This document shows positions 57,301-64,000 of a DNA stretch of 64,000 nt, one piece after another. Source of the DNA: Amyelois transitella. Taxonomy: Eukaryota; Arthropoda; Insecta; Lepidoptera; Pyralidae. Where the stretch lies: positions 992,001 through 1,056,000 of the forward strand of contig NC_083509.1 of assembly GCF_032362555.1 (NCBI RefSeq). The letters are read 5' to 3'. Below the pieces are notes generated by a model. The model made no database searches. It was not told the DNA's origin and saw nothing but the letters and a program-made list of their open reading frames with translations. The position numbers and the translations under genes are program-made. Position 1 is the first letter of the stretch. The number at the start of each line of letters is the position of its first letter.

Positions 57301-60300
57301 TTTATAAAATATATCTACCTAGTATCGTTGAGTCAGTATCTCGTAACACAAGTCTCGAACTTACTTCGAGGCTCTGTCTACCCCGCAAGGGACAGACAGG
57401 TAGTGATACATAAATATGTATATATGAGACTGAAGGGCTACGTTAAGCTGTATGGCTTATTGATGGAATTATGATTCGTATAGTGACAGGATACTATACC
57501 CATCACCAAAAAAAAAAAAAAGAATTTCAAGTTCATTAAACTATGCATGTATACTATTATAAAAATCGAGAATCTATTGACTATTGTTAGGTGATAGGAA
57601 TAGTATACAGTCATATTGAAGCAACTAGAACCAATCGATCTTAATAAGCTAAATCATGGTTTCCAACGTAGGTACATTAACGCCTGAATTGTCACATCAG
57701 AAGCCGAAATTTAACCGGTTATATTAATTTCGGCATTTTGACATGCGAAGCGCAAATATGTAAGTAAGTATTCGTTTTATTACGTTAAAAATTTATGTTA
57801 TAAATTCTGAGGATAATTTTGAAAGCTAAATGTTATGTGGTTACGTCGTGTGGTTCCTGGCACCGATTAAAAAAGAATAGGACCACTCCATCTCTTTCCC
57901 ATGTATATCGTAAAAGGCTACTAAGATAGGCTTACAAACTTGGGATTCTTTGTAGACGATGGGCTAGCAACCTGTCACTATTTGAATCTCAATTCTATCA
58001 TTAAGCCAAATAGCTGAACGTGGCCTTTCAGTTTTCCAAGTGTTGGCTCTGTCTACCCCGTAAGGGATATAGACTATAATATGTATGTATCTATGCATTA
58101 GTTAAATTCTTTATTTATTTAATGAAAGAGGGACGAGACCTTATCATATAACAAGTATAATATAGATAAGTTTATTTGTCAGAACGTCTTTGGCATATTT
58201 TTGGTGAACCAAAAGTACGCCAGCTTCTTTTTCCGGTATTTGTTCTGTTACACCTGATGCTATTATATATAATTATGTGAGAGAGAATATCATTAGGAAA
58301 CCTGCACATTAATGCTACTTAATGTGCTGAAGGCCTGTGGCGCAGCGGTAGAACGCTTGTCTGTGACATCGGAGGTCCCGGTTTATAACTCATACCTTGT
58401 ATCCAGTTTTGAAAATAAATCGATTCTATTCTACTCTAAAAGGTATGACAATTATTAAGTGATATGATAATAATGAATAAAATTATTGAATTTTGAATTT
58501 TTGAGTTAATTACAAAAGCATTGCGCCTATGTGTGAGTGAGATAAAATGTGAATACATATAACAGTTTTGTAATGTGAACTGACCCTTACACTGAACAAT
58601 TCCCGGTACAACTTTATTCACTTAAAACAAAATTGATACCTTGTTAAAACCCGATCCAGTTCACGCTGAATATTCAAACTTGATCCAACAAGAATAAAAT
58701 ATTTATTATTCAACAATTTGATTGTTTTCAATGTATTTTTCTGTTATCGGTTTCAGAGCTTATGGAATCTGTCTTTTTTAATAATATCGTTTTTAAGAGG
58801 TCTGACGAAATCTACATAAAAGAAATACACGACAACGTCTACAACAATAAGATACATACATACATATAGTCACGTCTATATCCCTTGCGGGGTAAACAGA
58901 GCCAATAGCCTTGGATAACTGAAAGGCCACGTTCAGCTGTTTTGGCTTAATGATAGAATTGAGATTTAAATAGTGACAGGTTGCTAGCCCATCGCCTAAA
59001 TTAAGAATACCAAGTTTATAAACCTAAACAAAAAGATATCCACACAATATTGTATTTTTTCTGAAACTATATGGATATGACCCAATTGATATAAGTTACT
59101 TAGAGCAGTACTAATAATATGTGCTAAATTTATCTGTTTTTGTTTTACATACATATGTAAATTAAATATGTATCAAAACACAATAGTGTTCAAATGAATC
59201 AGTAATGTAGTTTCAGAGCTAATTAGCTGTGAAGGTAAGACAAAGTCACAAACGACAGACCTTAAAGGAGAAACATAACCTAAAAATCAGGCTTTGATTA
59301 CCTGACAGTGTGACAACAAAATCTTACACATTTCATACAAAATGTTTACACGTATATAGTTCTGTAACATTTTTCTTTGTTAAACTTGAGTAATGATTCG
59401 TGATTACTGCTCGCATTATTACGATTGTTACAGTCTTTATTGCTGATAAAATTCAGCTGTCATTATGGTTTAAGTGGCTCGTATCTCAAGGTAAGCAATT
59501 ATTGGTCTGAGTCGTAACACTAATAATTTTAATCACAAGAATCTCGGCATGGTGACTTACTAAATCGGTAATTATAACTCTTATGCTTACATACAACCAC
59601 GTCTATATCCCTCGCAGTACAATTTTACAATTTTAAACATTTAGGCAGAATTCAAAACGTTGATTATTTATTTTTCAGTCCGTCATCTAATCGATTATAT
59701 ATATCTATATTATTTATTTATTTATTACATAATATAATATTATAAAGATGAAGAGTTTATTTGTTTGAACGCGCTAAACTCAGGAACTACTGGTTCGAAT
59801 TGAGCGAAGAACTGGTTAATGGGCGAATTGAAATCTACGTAAATAACGTTTCACATTAAATCAGCTTTTGTCTGAAACTCGGTCAAATTTTAATGTAAAT
59901 TTTCGTACGCCAGTTCGCTTAGGAATTTCGGAATATCCATTTTTAGTGCTCATTTGTTACATGTCAAATAGCGTCCTACGCCCAATTGTTTCGGCTGTAC
60001 GCATAGAATTATGAATAATATATGTTAGTTACTTTACTTTATGTTCCGATTTCTACGGCTGTTCGCCTGTCATTCAATCAATAATGCAAGCGTCTTACAA
60101 ACGTCTACCGTCGACTTTTTATATTGAACAGATCTATATTTGTAAACTGACGTCCCAATGGTGACAATGTTGCAGTGTAGTTTCTTCTACACACATGCGC
60201 TTTGGGAGCGGTAGTAGTAGATATAATTAGACTTAAGTTATGTGAGTCAATAAGCGATACCATGTACCCAATTTGGAAAATAAAGTTTATTTCATTCTAT

Positions 60301-62409
60301 TCTATATTACTCAATTCTACTCCATTCTACTCAATTCTACTCCATCCTACTCCATTCTACCACATTCTACTCCATTCTACTCCATTCTACTCCATTCTAC
60401 TCCATTCTACCACATTCTACTCCATTCTACTCCATTTTACTCCATTCTACTCCATTCTACTCCATTCTACACCATTCTATTCTATTGCTACATATTTACA
60501 TTAGCTGCGCCCCAAGACTTCGTTTCCGTGCGAATTTCGGGATTAAAGTACTTATTATGTGATTTCACACGAACCACACGGTAATTATATAGGATTGATT
60601 ATGATTATACTTATACTTACATCCTTCAAAGAAGACGCGATGAATACCACGTAGACACTGGTTCCTCCGAGGCACATCCCAGCCATTGCGCAGTCAACGA
60701 AACGCCTGAGTACAAAAACTAAATTAAAAGTCACGTCTCCATCCCTCGCGGGGTAGACAGAGCCAACAATCCTGAAAAAACTGATCGGCCACGTTCAGCT
60801 GTTTAGCTAAATGATAGAATTGAGATTCAAATAGTGACAGGTTACTAGCCCATAGCGTTAAATATGAAACCCAAGTTTAAAGGCCTTTCCCTTAGCCGCC
60901 TTTTATGATACCTATCCATGGGAATGAGACGGAGTGGTCCTATTCTTTGTTTTATTCGTGCCAGGAACCATACGGCCAAACTTACAATTCTCAATAATAA
61001 GTAGTTCATAATTATAAAATAAGTAGTCAAATAAATTACAATCATATCTCTATTCCTTACGGGGCAGACAGAACAGTCTGTAAAAGGCTGAAAGACCGCG
61101 TTCAAAAAAGATATTGTGCACTCAGAGGAGTTCTCGTAATTCCCGCGGGAACGGGAATTAATTCTATTACCTGACGTGTAAAGATAAAGGCCTCGTCTTC
61201 TTGGGGCCCATTTTGAAGACGTTTTCACAGGTATCCGTGTAGCTAAGGAAAGGTGCCCGCACCTCCCGGCAGATGTCGCGAGAAGTTGATACCTTGGGTC
61301 AAAAATAAAACACATAAAACAGGTATTTACGAGACAAATAAAACAGATTGAGTAAGCCTAGAAGTAAGTTCATAACTTTTATCTTGTAATACATACAATT
61401 TTTTTCTGTTTTATCTATACTAATATAATATTATGAAGCTGATGAGTTTGTTTCTTTGTTTGTTTGTTTGAACGCGCTAATCTCAGGAACTACTGGTTCG
61501 ATTTGAAAAAATATTTTTGCATTGAATAGACCATTTAACGAGGAAGCCTTGAGGCTATATAACATCACGCTGCAACTATAAGAAGCTAAGAAATAATGGA
61601 AAATGGTAACTATTCGGACGAAGTCGCAGGCACGGCTAGTAATAAATACTTATATTTAAGATATACAAGGACAGTGTGGAGGGAAAGGTCGGAGTGGGAA
61701 GGCCTAGACGAACGTATATTGATCAAATTAAGGACGTCCTGGCAAAGGGTCAGGTCAAGAGTACCCAAAACCGCCGAGCTTGCATGTAGAGTTATGAATG
61801 TGGATGAAGCGAAGCGAAGTATGCAGAGATCGTGGCAAGTGGAAAGATGTAGTCTCTGCCTATCACTCCGGGAAAATGCGTGATTTTATTTATGTATGTA
61901 TATTCAAAATTCAAATATCAAAATTTTTATTCATTACTATAGGATACTATATATCGCTTTATAATTGTCAAAACGTATGGTTTAACAGCATTGGTTGACG
62001 TCAAATAAATTTGCGTCAGTGCAGAAGAAGCGGTAACAAACTGCACTGCAGCATTTTCATCAACAACGTCAACTTCACAATATTAATTAAACTTAGAATA
62101 GAATGTGGACGAGAGAATACATTGTTCAGATTTATATATTTATGAGATTTAATATTGAAAAAAGAAAAATATATATATACTCTTATATTTTATGGATTGC
62201 CAATTTTAAAAAGATTTATGTATACTTATATTTACGAGTACATTTAACTACATCTTACCAATATATGCACGCAATGCGTCGCAATGCACGCGACCAGCAC
62301 AGTGCCAATGCATCCAGGTATGATTCCCGTGTTCCTGAACGCGGCCGGCATAGCCAGGGTCCCGGTGCCTAGCGAGGACTTCAGCATGTGGATGAAGGAT
62401 CCCAAGGTC
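39191..62409 (-). CDS. Proton-coupled amino acid transporter-like, SLC36/PAT family (partial, 8 exons)
   Basis: Exons in transcription order: 62409-62259, 61292-61171, 60705-60621, 53919-53675, 51948-51736, 44057-43888, 41275-41205, and the last ending at 39191 (TAG). The protein is a multi-pass carrier of the amino acid/auxin permease fold. PAT members move small neutral amino acids with protons across plasma or lysosomal membranes; Drosophila pathetic belongs here. Landmarks are helix 1 with GTGTLAMPAAFRNTG, the loop CENVFKMGPKK, MCLGGTSVYVVFIASSF, IRYLKFLVPFS, AVFAMEGINVVMPVENEM, LSCPGVLNVTM, GYLKYGD, GSITLNLP, VALAVAVPDLGLLIGLVG, LGLLIPAVVQ and YVLWKN. Phases match at every junction except the last. 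The first exon (cytosolic N-terminus) was not found up to 64000. Introns reach 9.6 kb and are full of repeats. Confidence 0.9.
39541..40500. repeat. Region with recurrent GGTAATGA / TCATTACC motifs
   Basis: The motif or its reverse complement occurs near 39545, 39553, 39598, 40408 and 40484, including the palindrome GGTAATGATAGTCATTACC. Together with the small reading frame between, this looks like the ends of an unidentified transposon in the last transporter intron. No borders could be fixed. Confidence 0.35.
39926..40039 (-). CDS. Small 37-codon reading frame, basic and coiled, possibly spliced
   Basis: Begins MVKVNKKSREEKLEQARL, continues with HKKKKYEE and ends LEYLKND-stop. A plausible acceptor (tttttttatgcag) lies at about 40064, and a donor AAG|GTGAGT lies upstream at about 40618. 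Joining them extends the open frame into a segment containing WEVAVRLLRQKINENREF, though without an obvious start codon. The basic N-terminus resembles those of transposon-encoded proteins. Expression and function are unknown. Confidence 0.3.
   Translation of the reverse strand: MVKVNKKSREEKLEQARLHKKKKYEETLFVLEYLKND
41205..41275 (-). CDS. Transporter exon 7 of the visible set
   Basis: 71 bp, after acceptor 'tttctttcag'. It encodes VALAVAVPDLGLLIGLVG and AIFFS, the helix before the last exon. The donor context is CCAGG|GTACTT. If one G of the GGG were absent, the exon would end in AG|GTACTT. Confidence 0.85.
41343..41414. repeat. Palindrome, 31-bp arms (one mismatch), 10-nt loop
   Basis: 41343-41373 (TTAACCTTCGATCAACTATT...) pairs with 41384-41414; one A/C difference. 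It lies about 70 bp upstream, in transcript terms, of the transporter exon at 41275. Confidence 0.9.
42592..42795 (+). mobile_element. Repeat B SINE with internal deletion
   Basis: Head ACGGCCTATTTGCCGCAGCG, then the B-box region is deleted (runs straight into CCAGGGCATGA). The rest of the body is intact. Confidence 0.75.
42928..43026 (+). CDS. Possible short reading frame of 32 codons
   Basis: ATG...TAA encodes MTSYFGLKYTVPKSSS, then SILKPDLPKIVL. The end overlaps a good donor (CT|GTAAGT), so it could also be a first exon. It lies antisense within a transporter intron. No family is recognised and chance is likely. Confidence 0.15.
   Translation: MTSYFGLKYTVPKSSSPSIESILKPDLPKIVL
43585..43862. 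mobile_element. Two repeat A pieces in opposite orientation
   Basis: A plus piece (43585-43700, 5' part) meets a minus piece (43706-43862). The pair ends 26 bp from the donor side of transporter exon 44057-43888. Confidence 0.75.
43888..44057 (-). CDS. Transporter exon 6 of the visible set
   Basis: 170 bp, acceptor 'atttccag', donor ACTG|GTGAGT. Encodes LAMVAKILVAVTVFFTYCL, then MYAPMDIIW and a basic loop (RIKYRMNKKYH), typical of the PAT helix 8 to 9 region. Confidence 0.9.
44046..44760. repeat. Tandem duplication of about 335 bp carrying the exon acceptor
   Basis: Two units start at 44046 and 44380 with the same order: CCATAGCCAAGCTGGAAAT (exon start and splice acceptor, reversed), 'acataaacatattg', a short repeat A head, 'gatgtaacataaacatattg', then a longer repeat A body. 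They differ by scattered substitutions, and the second unit has a more complete body. Confidence 0.85.
44860..45115 (-). mobile_element. Repeat A, near full-length
   Basis: Runs from the CATATGGTCACG end to a CACACGG head, in the 7.7-kb transporter intron. Confidence 0.82.
45116..46002. other. Intron stretch without recognised elements
   Basis: Unremarkable AT-rich intron, apart from a GC-richer segment (45880-46000) whose 'aaaacgggac' end recurs across the neighbouring repeat A insertion. Confidence 0.5.
46003..46274 (-). mobile_element. Repeat A, full-length with 11-bp target duplication
   Basis: GAAAACGGGAC at 45992-46002 and 46275-46285 bounds a 272-bp copy from the CATA repeats to the AGTGCCGTGTGG head. 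This is the best estimate of the complete element in this window. Confidence 0.9.
46795..47049 (-). mobile_element. Helitron-like element
   Basis: Reverse complement begins TCTATACTAATATTATAAAG (at 47049) and contains the 'aacatcacactgcaacta' block. It ends at a GCGGACGAAGTC hairpin half, without CTAG. Confidence 0.6.
47258..47527 (+). mobile_element. Repeat A, full-length
   Basis: Head GTGCCGTGTGGTTCCCGGCA to a run of TATG repeats ending near 47527. A partial repeat C head (47637-47692) and another repeat A head piece (47693-47747) follow. Confidence 0.85.
48365..48396. repeat. Perfect hairpin, 14-bp arms, TACT loop
   Basis: GTCTGTCACCAGGC and its reverse complement surround TACT, in the transporter intron. 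Confidence 0.85.
49820..49890 (-). mobile_element. Repeat A tail relic
   Basis: Diverged 'attacgtctttatccctta' and 'cggggtagacaaagcc' remain. Confidence 0.5.
50659..50898 (+). mobile_element. Repeat B SINE, full-length
   Basis: Head CGGCCTCTGTGGCGCAGCGG; the B box is altered (GGTTAGAATCC). The tail 'cccgtatatatttatttatt' leads straight into the target duplication of the next LINE. Confidence 0.85.
50911..51587 (+). mobile_element. 5'-truncated RTE-like LINE with 12-bp target duplication
   Basis: TTATTATTTGCT at 50899-50910 and 51588-51599 flanks it. The frame from about 50940 to 51509 encodes the C-terminal part of a LINE reverse-transcriptase protein: AHR-like 'ARLAVHRGVLVPTLMYGSES', EMRALRSMMGVK, MLRWFGHVERMNENR, GRPRRTYLDQIKDVL and RNRRACMKRVMNVDEAKEV. 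The catalytic reverse-transcriptase core is missing, so it is dead. The 3' end is 'ctccgggaaagaggcgtgat' followed by TATG repeats. Confidence 0.9.
51736..51948 (-). CDS. Transporter exon 5 of the visible set
   Basis: 213 bp, acceptor 'tttcttccag'. Encodes TAVFAMEGINVVMPVENEMR, LSCPGVLNVTMLC and GYLKYGDQVLGSITLNLPQT. The donor GAAAT|GTGTGT is weak but gives the right phase for the next exon (E-I-L-A-M). Confidence 0.9.
52100..52245 (+). mobile_element. Repeat A, diverged 3' part
   Basis: 'cttgggattcttcttttagg' to 'aagggataatgacgtc', with many substitutions and no TATG tail. Confidence 0.6.
52307..52865 (+). mobile_element. Repeat C, most complete copy
   Basis: Head GTCGGTGGTCGAATAGGTAA and B-box-like GGTTCAAATCCC, then the body 'ggcaactggatgtgtaacc', 'caggatccatggtcaaagg' and 'gggctcctctccagagagg', and a tail 'ggctggaagagattgcttag' / 'cgataagtccgcctttgc'. 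The tail also occurs without the SINE head elsewhere, pointing to a partner LINE. Confidence 0.75.
53493..53630 (-). mobile_element. Repeat A, truncated
   Basis: 3' part only, minus strand. It ends 45 bp from the transporter exon donor at 53674. Confidence 0.75.
53675..53919 (-). CDS. Transporter exon 4 of the visible set
   Basis: 245 bp, acceptor 'ttggtttcag', donor TTGAG|GTAAGA. Encodes IVDHFAPEHKYPVQVYCAIL, then IRYLKFLVPFSVFANLC and a NST glycosylation-type site in the loop before the next helix. Confidence 0.92.
53987..54244 (-). mobile_element. Solo LTR of the 24553-25534 family
   Basis: 258 bp from TGTAGCGGGAGCGATGATTC to GTCGCCACA, with CGTA at 53983-53986 and 54245-54248. It differs from the complete element's LTR at roughly 20 sites plus a 3-bp insertion, so it is older. 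Confidence 0.88.
54790..55055 (-). mobile_element. Repeat A, full-length
   Basis: CATACATACACATGG end to CACACGGCACT head. Confidence 0.85.
55323..55436 (-). mobile_element. Repeat A, 5'-truncated
   Basis: CATA-repeat end through 'cttaacgatagaattg'; the head is absent. Confidence 0.75.
55636..55862 (+). mobile_element. Helitron-like element, third subfamily
   Basis: Begins 'tcttatatataaaattctcg', contains 'cattttttttt' and ends 'caacgtttgccgggacaact'. It is the inverted relative of 37463-37672. Confidence 0.5.
56443..56628 (-). mobile_element. Dispersed element D, copy 2
   Basis: Nearly identical to 22856-23040, ending 'tactatgtagtgat', but without the inverted copy of that end found in copy 1. 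Confidence 0.6.
57246..57540 (+). mobile_element. Repeat B body fused to repeat A pieces
   Basis: 'tttctctgattggtctgggt' to 'cgaacttacttcgaggct' (repeat B) continues as 'ctgtctaccccgcaaggg' (repeat A end), then a diverged minus repeat A piece. The shared 'gaggct' at the junction suggests recombination. Confidence 0.55.
57846..58090 (+). mobile_element. Repeat A, near full-length
   Basis: Head GTCGTGTGGTTCCTGGCACC to 'atatgtatgtat'. Confidence 0.82.
58329..58440 (+). mobile_element. Repeat B head fused to tail F
   Basis: 'ggcctgtggcgcagcggtag' to 'ggaggtcccggttt' (repeat B head), then 'ataccttgtatccagttttg' (tail F). Confidence 0.6.
58854..59028 (-). mobile_element. Repeat A, truncated
   Basis: CATACATACATATAGTCACG to 'catcgcctaaattaagaat'; the head is missing. 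Confidence 0.75.
59030..60170. other. Intron stretch with fragments only
   Basis: AT-rich intron of the transporter gene. A Helitron-like start fragment (about 59740-59830) and a short repeat A tail (59590-59616) are the only recognisable pieces. Confidence 0.5.
60170..60300 (+). repeat. SINE-tail family F, with following minisatellite
   Basis: 'cacacatgcgctttgggagc', 'gtcaataagcgataccatg' and 'aaaataaagtttatttcatt' also occur at 62440-62520 and in part at 16326-16390. Confidence 0.5.
60292..60487 (+). repeat. Minisatellite with 10-bp unit ATTCTACTCC
   Basis: About 19 tandem units, with variants such as ATTCTACCAC and ATCCTACTCC. Because 10 is not a multiple of 3, long repetitive open frames arise in several frames; none is a gene. 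Confidence 0.92.
60621..60705 (-). CDS. Transporter exon 3 of the visible set
   Basis: 85 bp, acceptor 'ttgtactcag', donor AAGGAT|GTAAGT. Encodes RFVDCAMAGMCLGGTSVYVV, then FIASSFKD, joining in phase to exons on both sides. Confidence 0.92.
60731..60976 (-). mobile_element. Repeat A, near full-length
   Basis: 'agtcacgtctccatccctcg' to a CATACGGC head, without CATA repeats. A second tail fragment follows at 61039-61105. Confidence 0.8.
61171..61292 (-). CDS. Transporter exon 2 of the visible set
   Basis: 122 bp, acceptor 'tttttgacccaag', donor GTCAG|GTAATA. Encodes SRDICREVRAPFLSYTDTCE, then NVFKMGPKKTRPLSL, the cytosolic loop conserved in PAT carriers. A longer out-of-frame reading frame covers it and hides the exon. 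Confidence 0.9.
61414..61639 (+). mobile_element. Helitron-like element, both ends visible
   Basis: Starts TCTATACTAATATAATATTA after A and ends CGGACGAAGTCGCAGGC...CTAG before T, as expected for an insertion between A and T. 226 bp, internally deleted and without coding capacity. Confidence 0.7.
61660..61905 (+). mobile_element. RTE-like LINE 3' end
   Basis: 'ggagggaaaggtcggagtgg', then GRPRRTYIDQIKDVLAKGQV-type coding and the tail 'gtggcaagtggaaagatgta' with a TATG end. It abuts the Helitron-like element. Confidence 0.8.
61903..62066 (+). repeat. Dispersed repeat G, copy 2
   Basis: Matches 7318-7502 but lacks the internal block 'cttaaaaactaagtttactg'. It follows the LINE tail directly. 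Confidence 0.6.
62259..62409 (-). CDS. Transporter exon 1 of the visible set
   Basis: 151 bp, acceptor 'tattttcccacag', donor ATATTG|GTAAGA. Encodes TLGSFIHMLKSSLGTGTLAM, then PAAFRNTGI and a second hydrophobic segment ending HCVHIL. The exon begins with the last base of a codon from an unseen upstream exon. Confidence 0.93.
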
Positions 62410-62638
62410 CTGTGGGAAAATAAAGAAAAGTTACGGTGGTACACATGCGCTTTGGAAGCGGTAGTAGTTATTATGAGATTTAAGTGTTGTGACGTCAATA
62501 AGTGATACCTTGTATCCAATCCATACATATAATAAAACTGTAACTGAACATTGTCTGTACATAGAAGATATTTAAGAAAAAATATTATAAGGGGTCTTTT
62601 TAGGGTCAATAGAAGCCAAAACAATTTTTCTTAGAATT

Positions 62639-62671
<33 letters not shown>

Positions 62672-64000
62672 ATGTTTGTACGCGTATCACGCAAAATCTA
62701 CCGAACGGATCTGAACGAAATGCGGCACAGATATAGTTAGTAACCTGGATTAGAATATAGGCTACTTTTTATCCTGAAATTCTATCCCAAGGGGATGAAA
62801 TAGGGGGTGCAAGTTTGTATGGAACTTCGTCATTTTTGAATCGATATAAAAAGCTATAAATAATTAATTATCATATTTATTATGATTAAAAAAATAGCAT
62901 TTTATTGATTAAATTCATTATGCTTTGTTTATTTATTTAGTTCCCGTGGTTTATTATTTTTTGCCCACCCGATACGAGATGGCGCCTCATGAGAATTTAA
63001 GAAATAACACAATTGTAGCCGCTGGCAAAATTTTTAATTAATTATATAATTAAAACTTCTTTTATTCATTGATTTAGTTTCGCCAGCACTTACCGTTTCA
63101 CCACATCTTTGAAAAGAATTTTTTTTTATGTAGGTAGTTTGACCCGCCCCGCATCGGCGACGGTTGCCATGCTCCTCAAGATTAGCAGGAATAACACACA
63201 TGTAGTAACGCCAGTACTTACCATTTCACCATTGATTTAGTTCCCGTGGTTTAGATATTTATTTTTTGACCATCCGATACGAGATGGCGCCACGAGAATT
63301 TAAGAAATAACGCGATTGTAGCCGCTGGCAAAATTAAATAGTACTAATTAGATAGTACTTATTCGGTAGAGTTCCTTAATTCACTTTCGGCATCTGGACT
63401 GCCCGCGCATACAATTGCACTAAAAGTAGACATTCCATTTTTTAATGAGACTGCCTTTAAGTGGTGTCGCTTCATAACATTATAATCTATACTAATATTA
63501 TAAAGCTGAAGAGTTTGTTTTGTTTGTTTGTTTGTTTGTTTGTTTAAACGCGCTTATCTCAGAAACTACTGAACCGATTTGAATAATTCTTTCACTGTTA
63601 GATAGTCTATTTATCGAGGAAGGCTATAGGCTACATTTTATCCCGGATTTCCTACGGGAAACGTCAACAATGCAGGTGAAAGTTGAATGAGTCGGCCATC
63701 TGCGAGCTTTCCACGCGAACGCTGCGCAAACCAACAAAGATATAGTAAAACAATGTACTAAAGATGTGAAGTACTCATTTTTTGCCACAAAAAATTCCGC
63801 GAGAGCATATATCTATCTCTTAAGGTTTACTTACAATTACCACTTTTATGTTCATTTTTTAAGATTATTTTTTCATTATAAATATAAGTTATTTTGAAAC
63901 AAATTTTCTTTAATTCAGTATTAATCTTTATCCAAATAAATATGTTTATTACTTTCGGCTTTTCATGTAGACTAAAATTGCCATTTACAGTATATAAATC
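62410..64000. other. Upstream intron sequence of the transporter gene to the window end
   Basis: Contains tail F (62440-62520), a TCTG run (62640-62668), a diverged Helitron-like body, a direct repeat I (62938-63036 and 63236-63335) and a Helitron-like start (63486 onward). No first transporter exon was recognised. Confidence 0.5.
62938..63335 (+). repeat. Direct repeat I, two copies about 300 bp apart
   Basis: 'ttcccgtggttta', 'ccgatacgagatggcgcc' and 'ttgtagccgctggcaaaatt' occur in the same order at 62938-63036 and 63236-63335. Confidence 0.65.

Noticed and set aside
60292..60487. CRISPR-like array
   Set aside because: Units are contiguous 10-mers with no spacers, in a eukaryotic intron.
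60202..60584. Two overlapping open frames with FYSILLHSTP-type repeats
   Set aside because: They are translations of the 10-bp minisatellite in different frames; no gene.
60845..61315. 156-codon minus-strand protein
   Set aside because: Most of it is repeat A and intron. The real transporter exon (61171-61292) is read in a different frame within it.

Overview
The window is animal nuclear DNA, almost certainly from a moth or butterfly (Lepidoptera). It is AT-rich, its genes are split by GT-AG introns, and it is packed with short dispersed elements of the kind that fill lepidopteran genomes: tRNA-derived SINEs, 5'-truncated RTE-like LINE tails, Helitron-like ends closing in CTAG, LTR remnants and fold-back elements. 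The species cannot be named from the sequence alone. No bacterial, viral or organellar gene organisation was seen.

Four protein-coding genes were assembled exon by exon. (1) 1829-18363, plus strand: a complete 14-exon gene for an 857-residue nuclear protein with RS-rich ends and two matrin/U1-type C2H2 zinc fingers, resembling vertebrate ZNF318 and Drosophila CG9776. (2) 21769-28629, plus: complete glycine N-methyltransferase (Gnmt), 5 coding exons, 291 residues; its last intron fits only as a GC-AG intron. (3) 29412-35082, plus: a 6-exon, 531-residue protein with a charged N-terminal half and four C-terminal membrane helices, matching the TMEM237 (ciliary transition zone) family. (4) 62409 down to 39191, minus: an SLC36-type proton-coupled amino acid transporter whose eight recognisable coding exons are spread over 23 kb. 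Its N-terminal exon is not visible, and the junction of its last two exons does not close in frame.

Layout: 1-1.8 kb, upstream region with four TATCGATA palindromes; 1.8-18.4 kb, ZNF318-like gene; 18.4-21.8 kb, intergenic repeats; 21.8-28.6 kb, Gnmt, with a SINE and a complete short LTR element packed into intron 2; 28.6-29.4 kb, a short intergenic region with twin CRE palindromes; 29.4-35.3 kb, TMEM237-like gene; 35.3-39.2 kb, convergent intergenic region; 39.2 kb to the end, transporter gene with very large repeat-filled introns. The genes do not form a pathway.

The main non-genic signal is repeat biology. A roughly 250-bp element (here 'repeat A') is present in more than 30 copies or fragments. 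Four copies have 11-15 bp target-site duplications, and its 3' end resembles that of an RTE-like LINE also present. Other structures are a non-autonomous LTR family (one complete copy, two solo LTRs, all with 4-bp duplications), an 861-bp terminal-inverted-repeat element with 8-bp duplications, a 1.55-kb fold-back element, several nearly perfect palindromes with very short loops, and three local tandem duplications that copy exon borders of the two membrane-protein genes. The letters A, B, C and so on for repeats are labels used only here. All boundaries come from reading by eye; no search or alignment was run.
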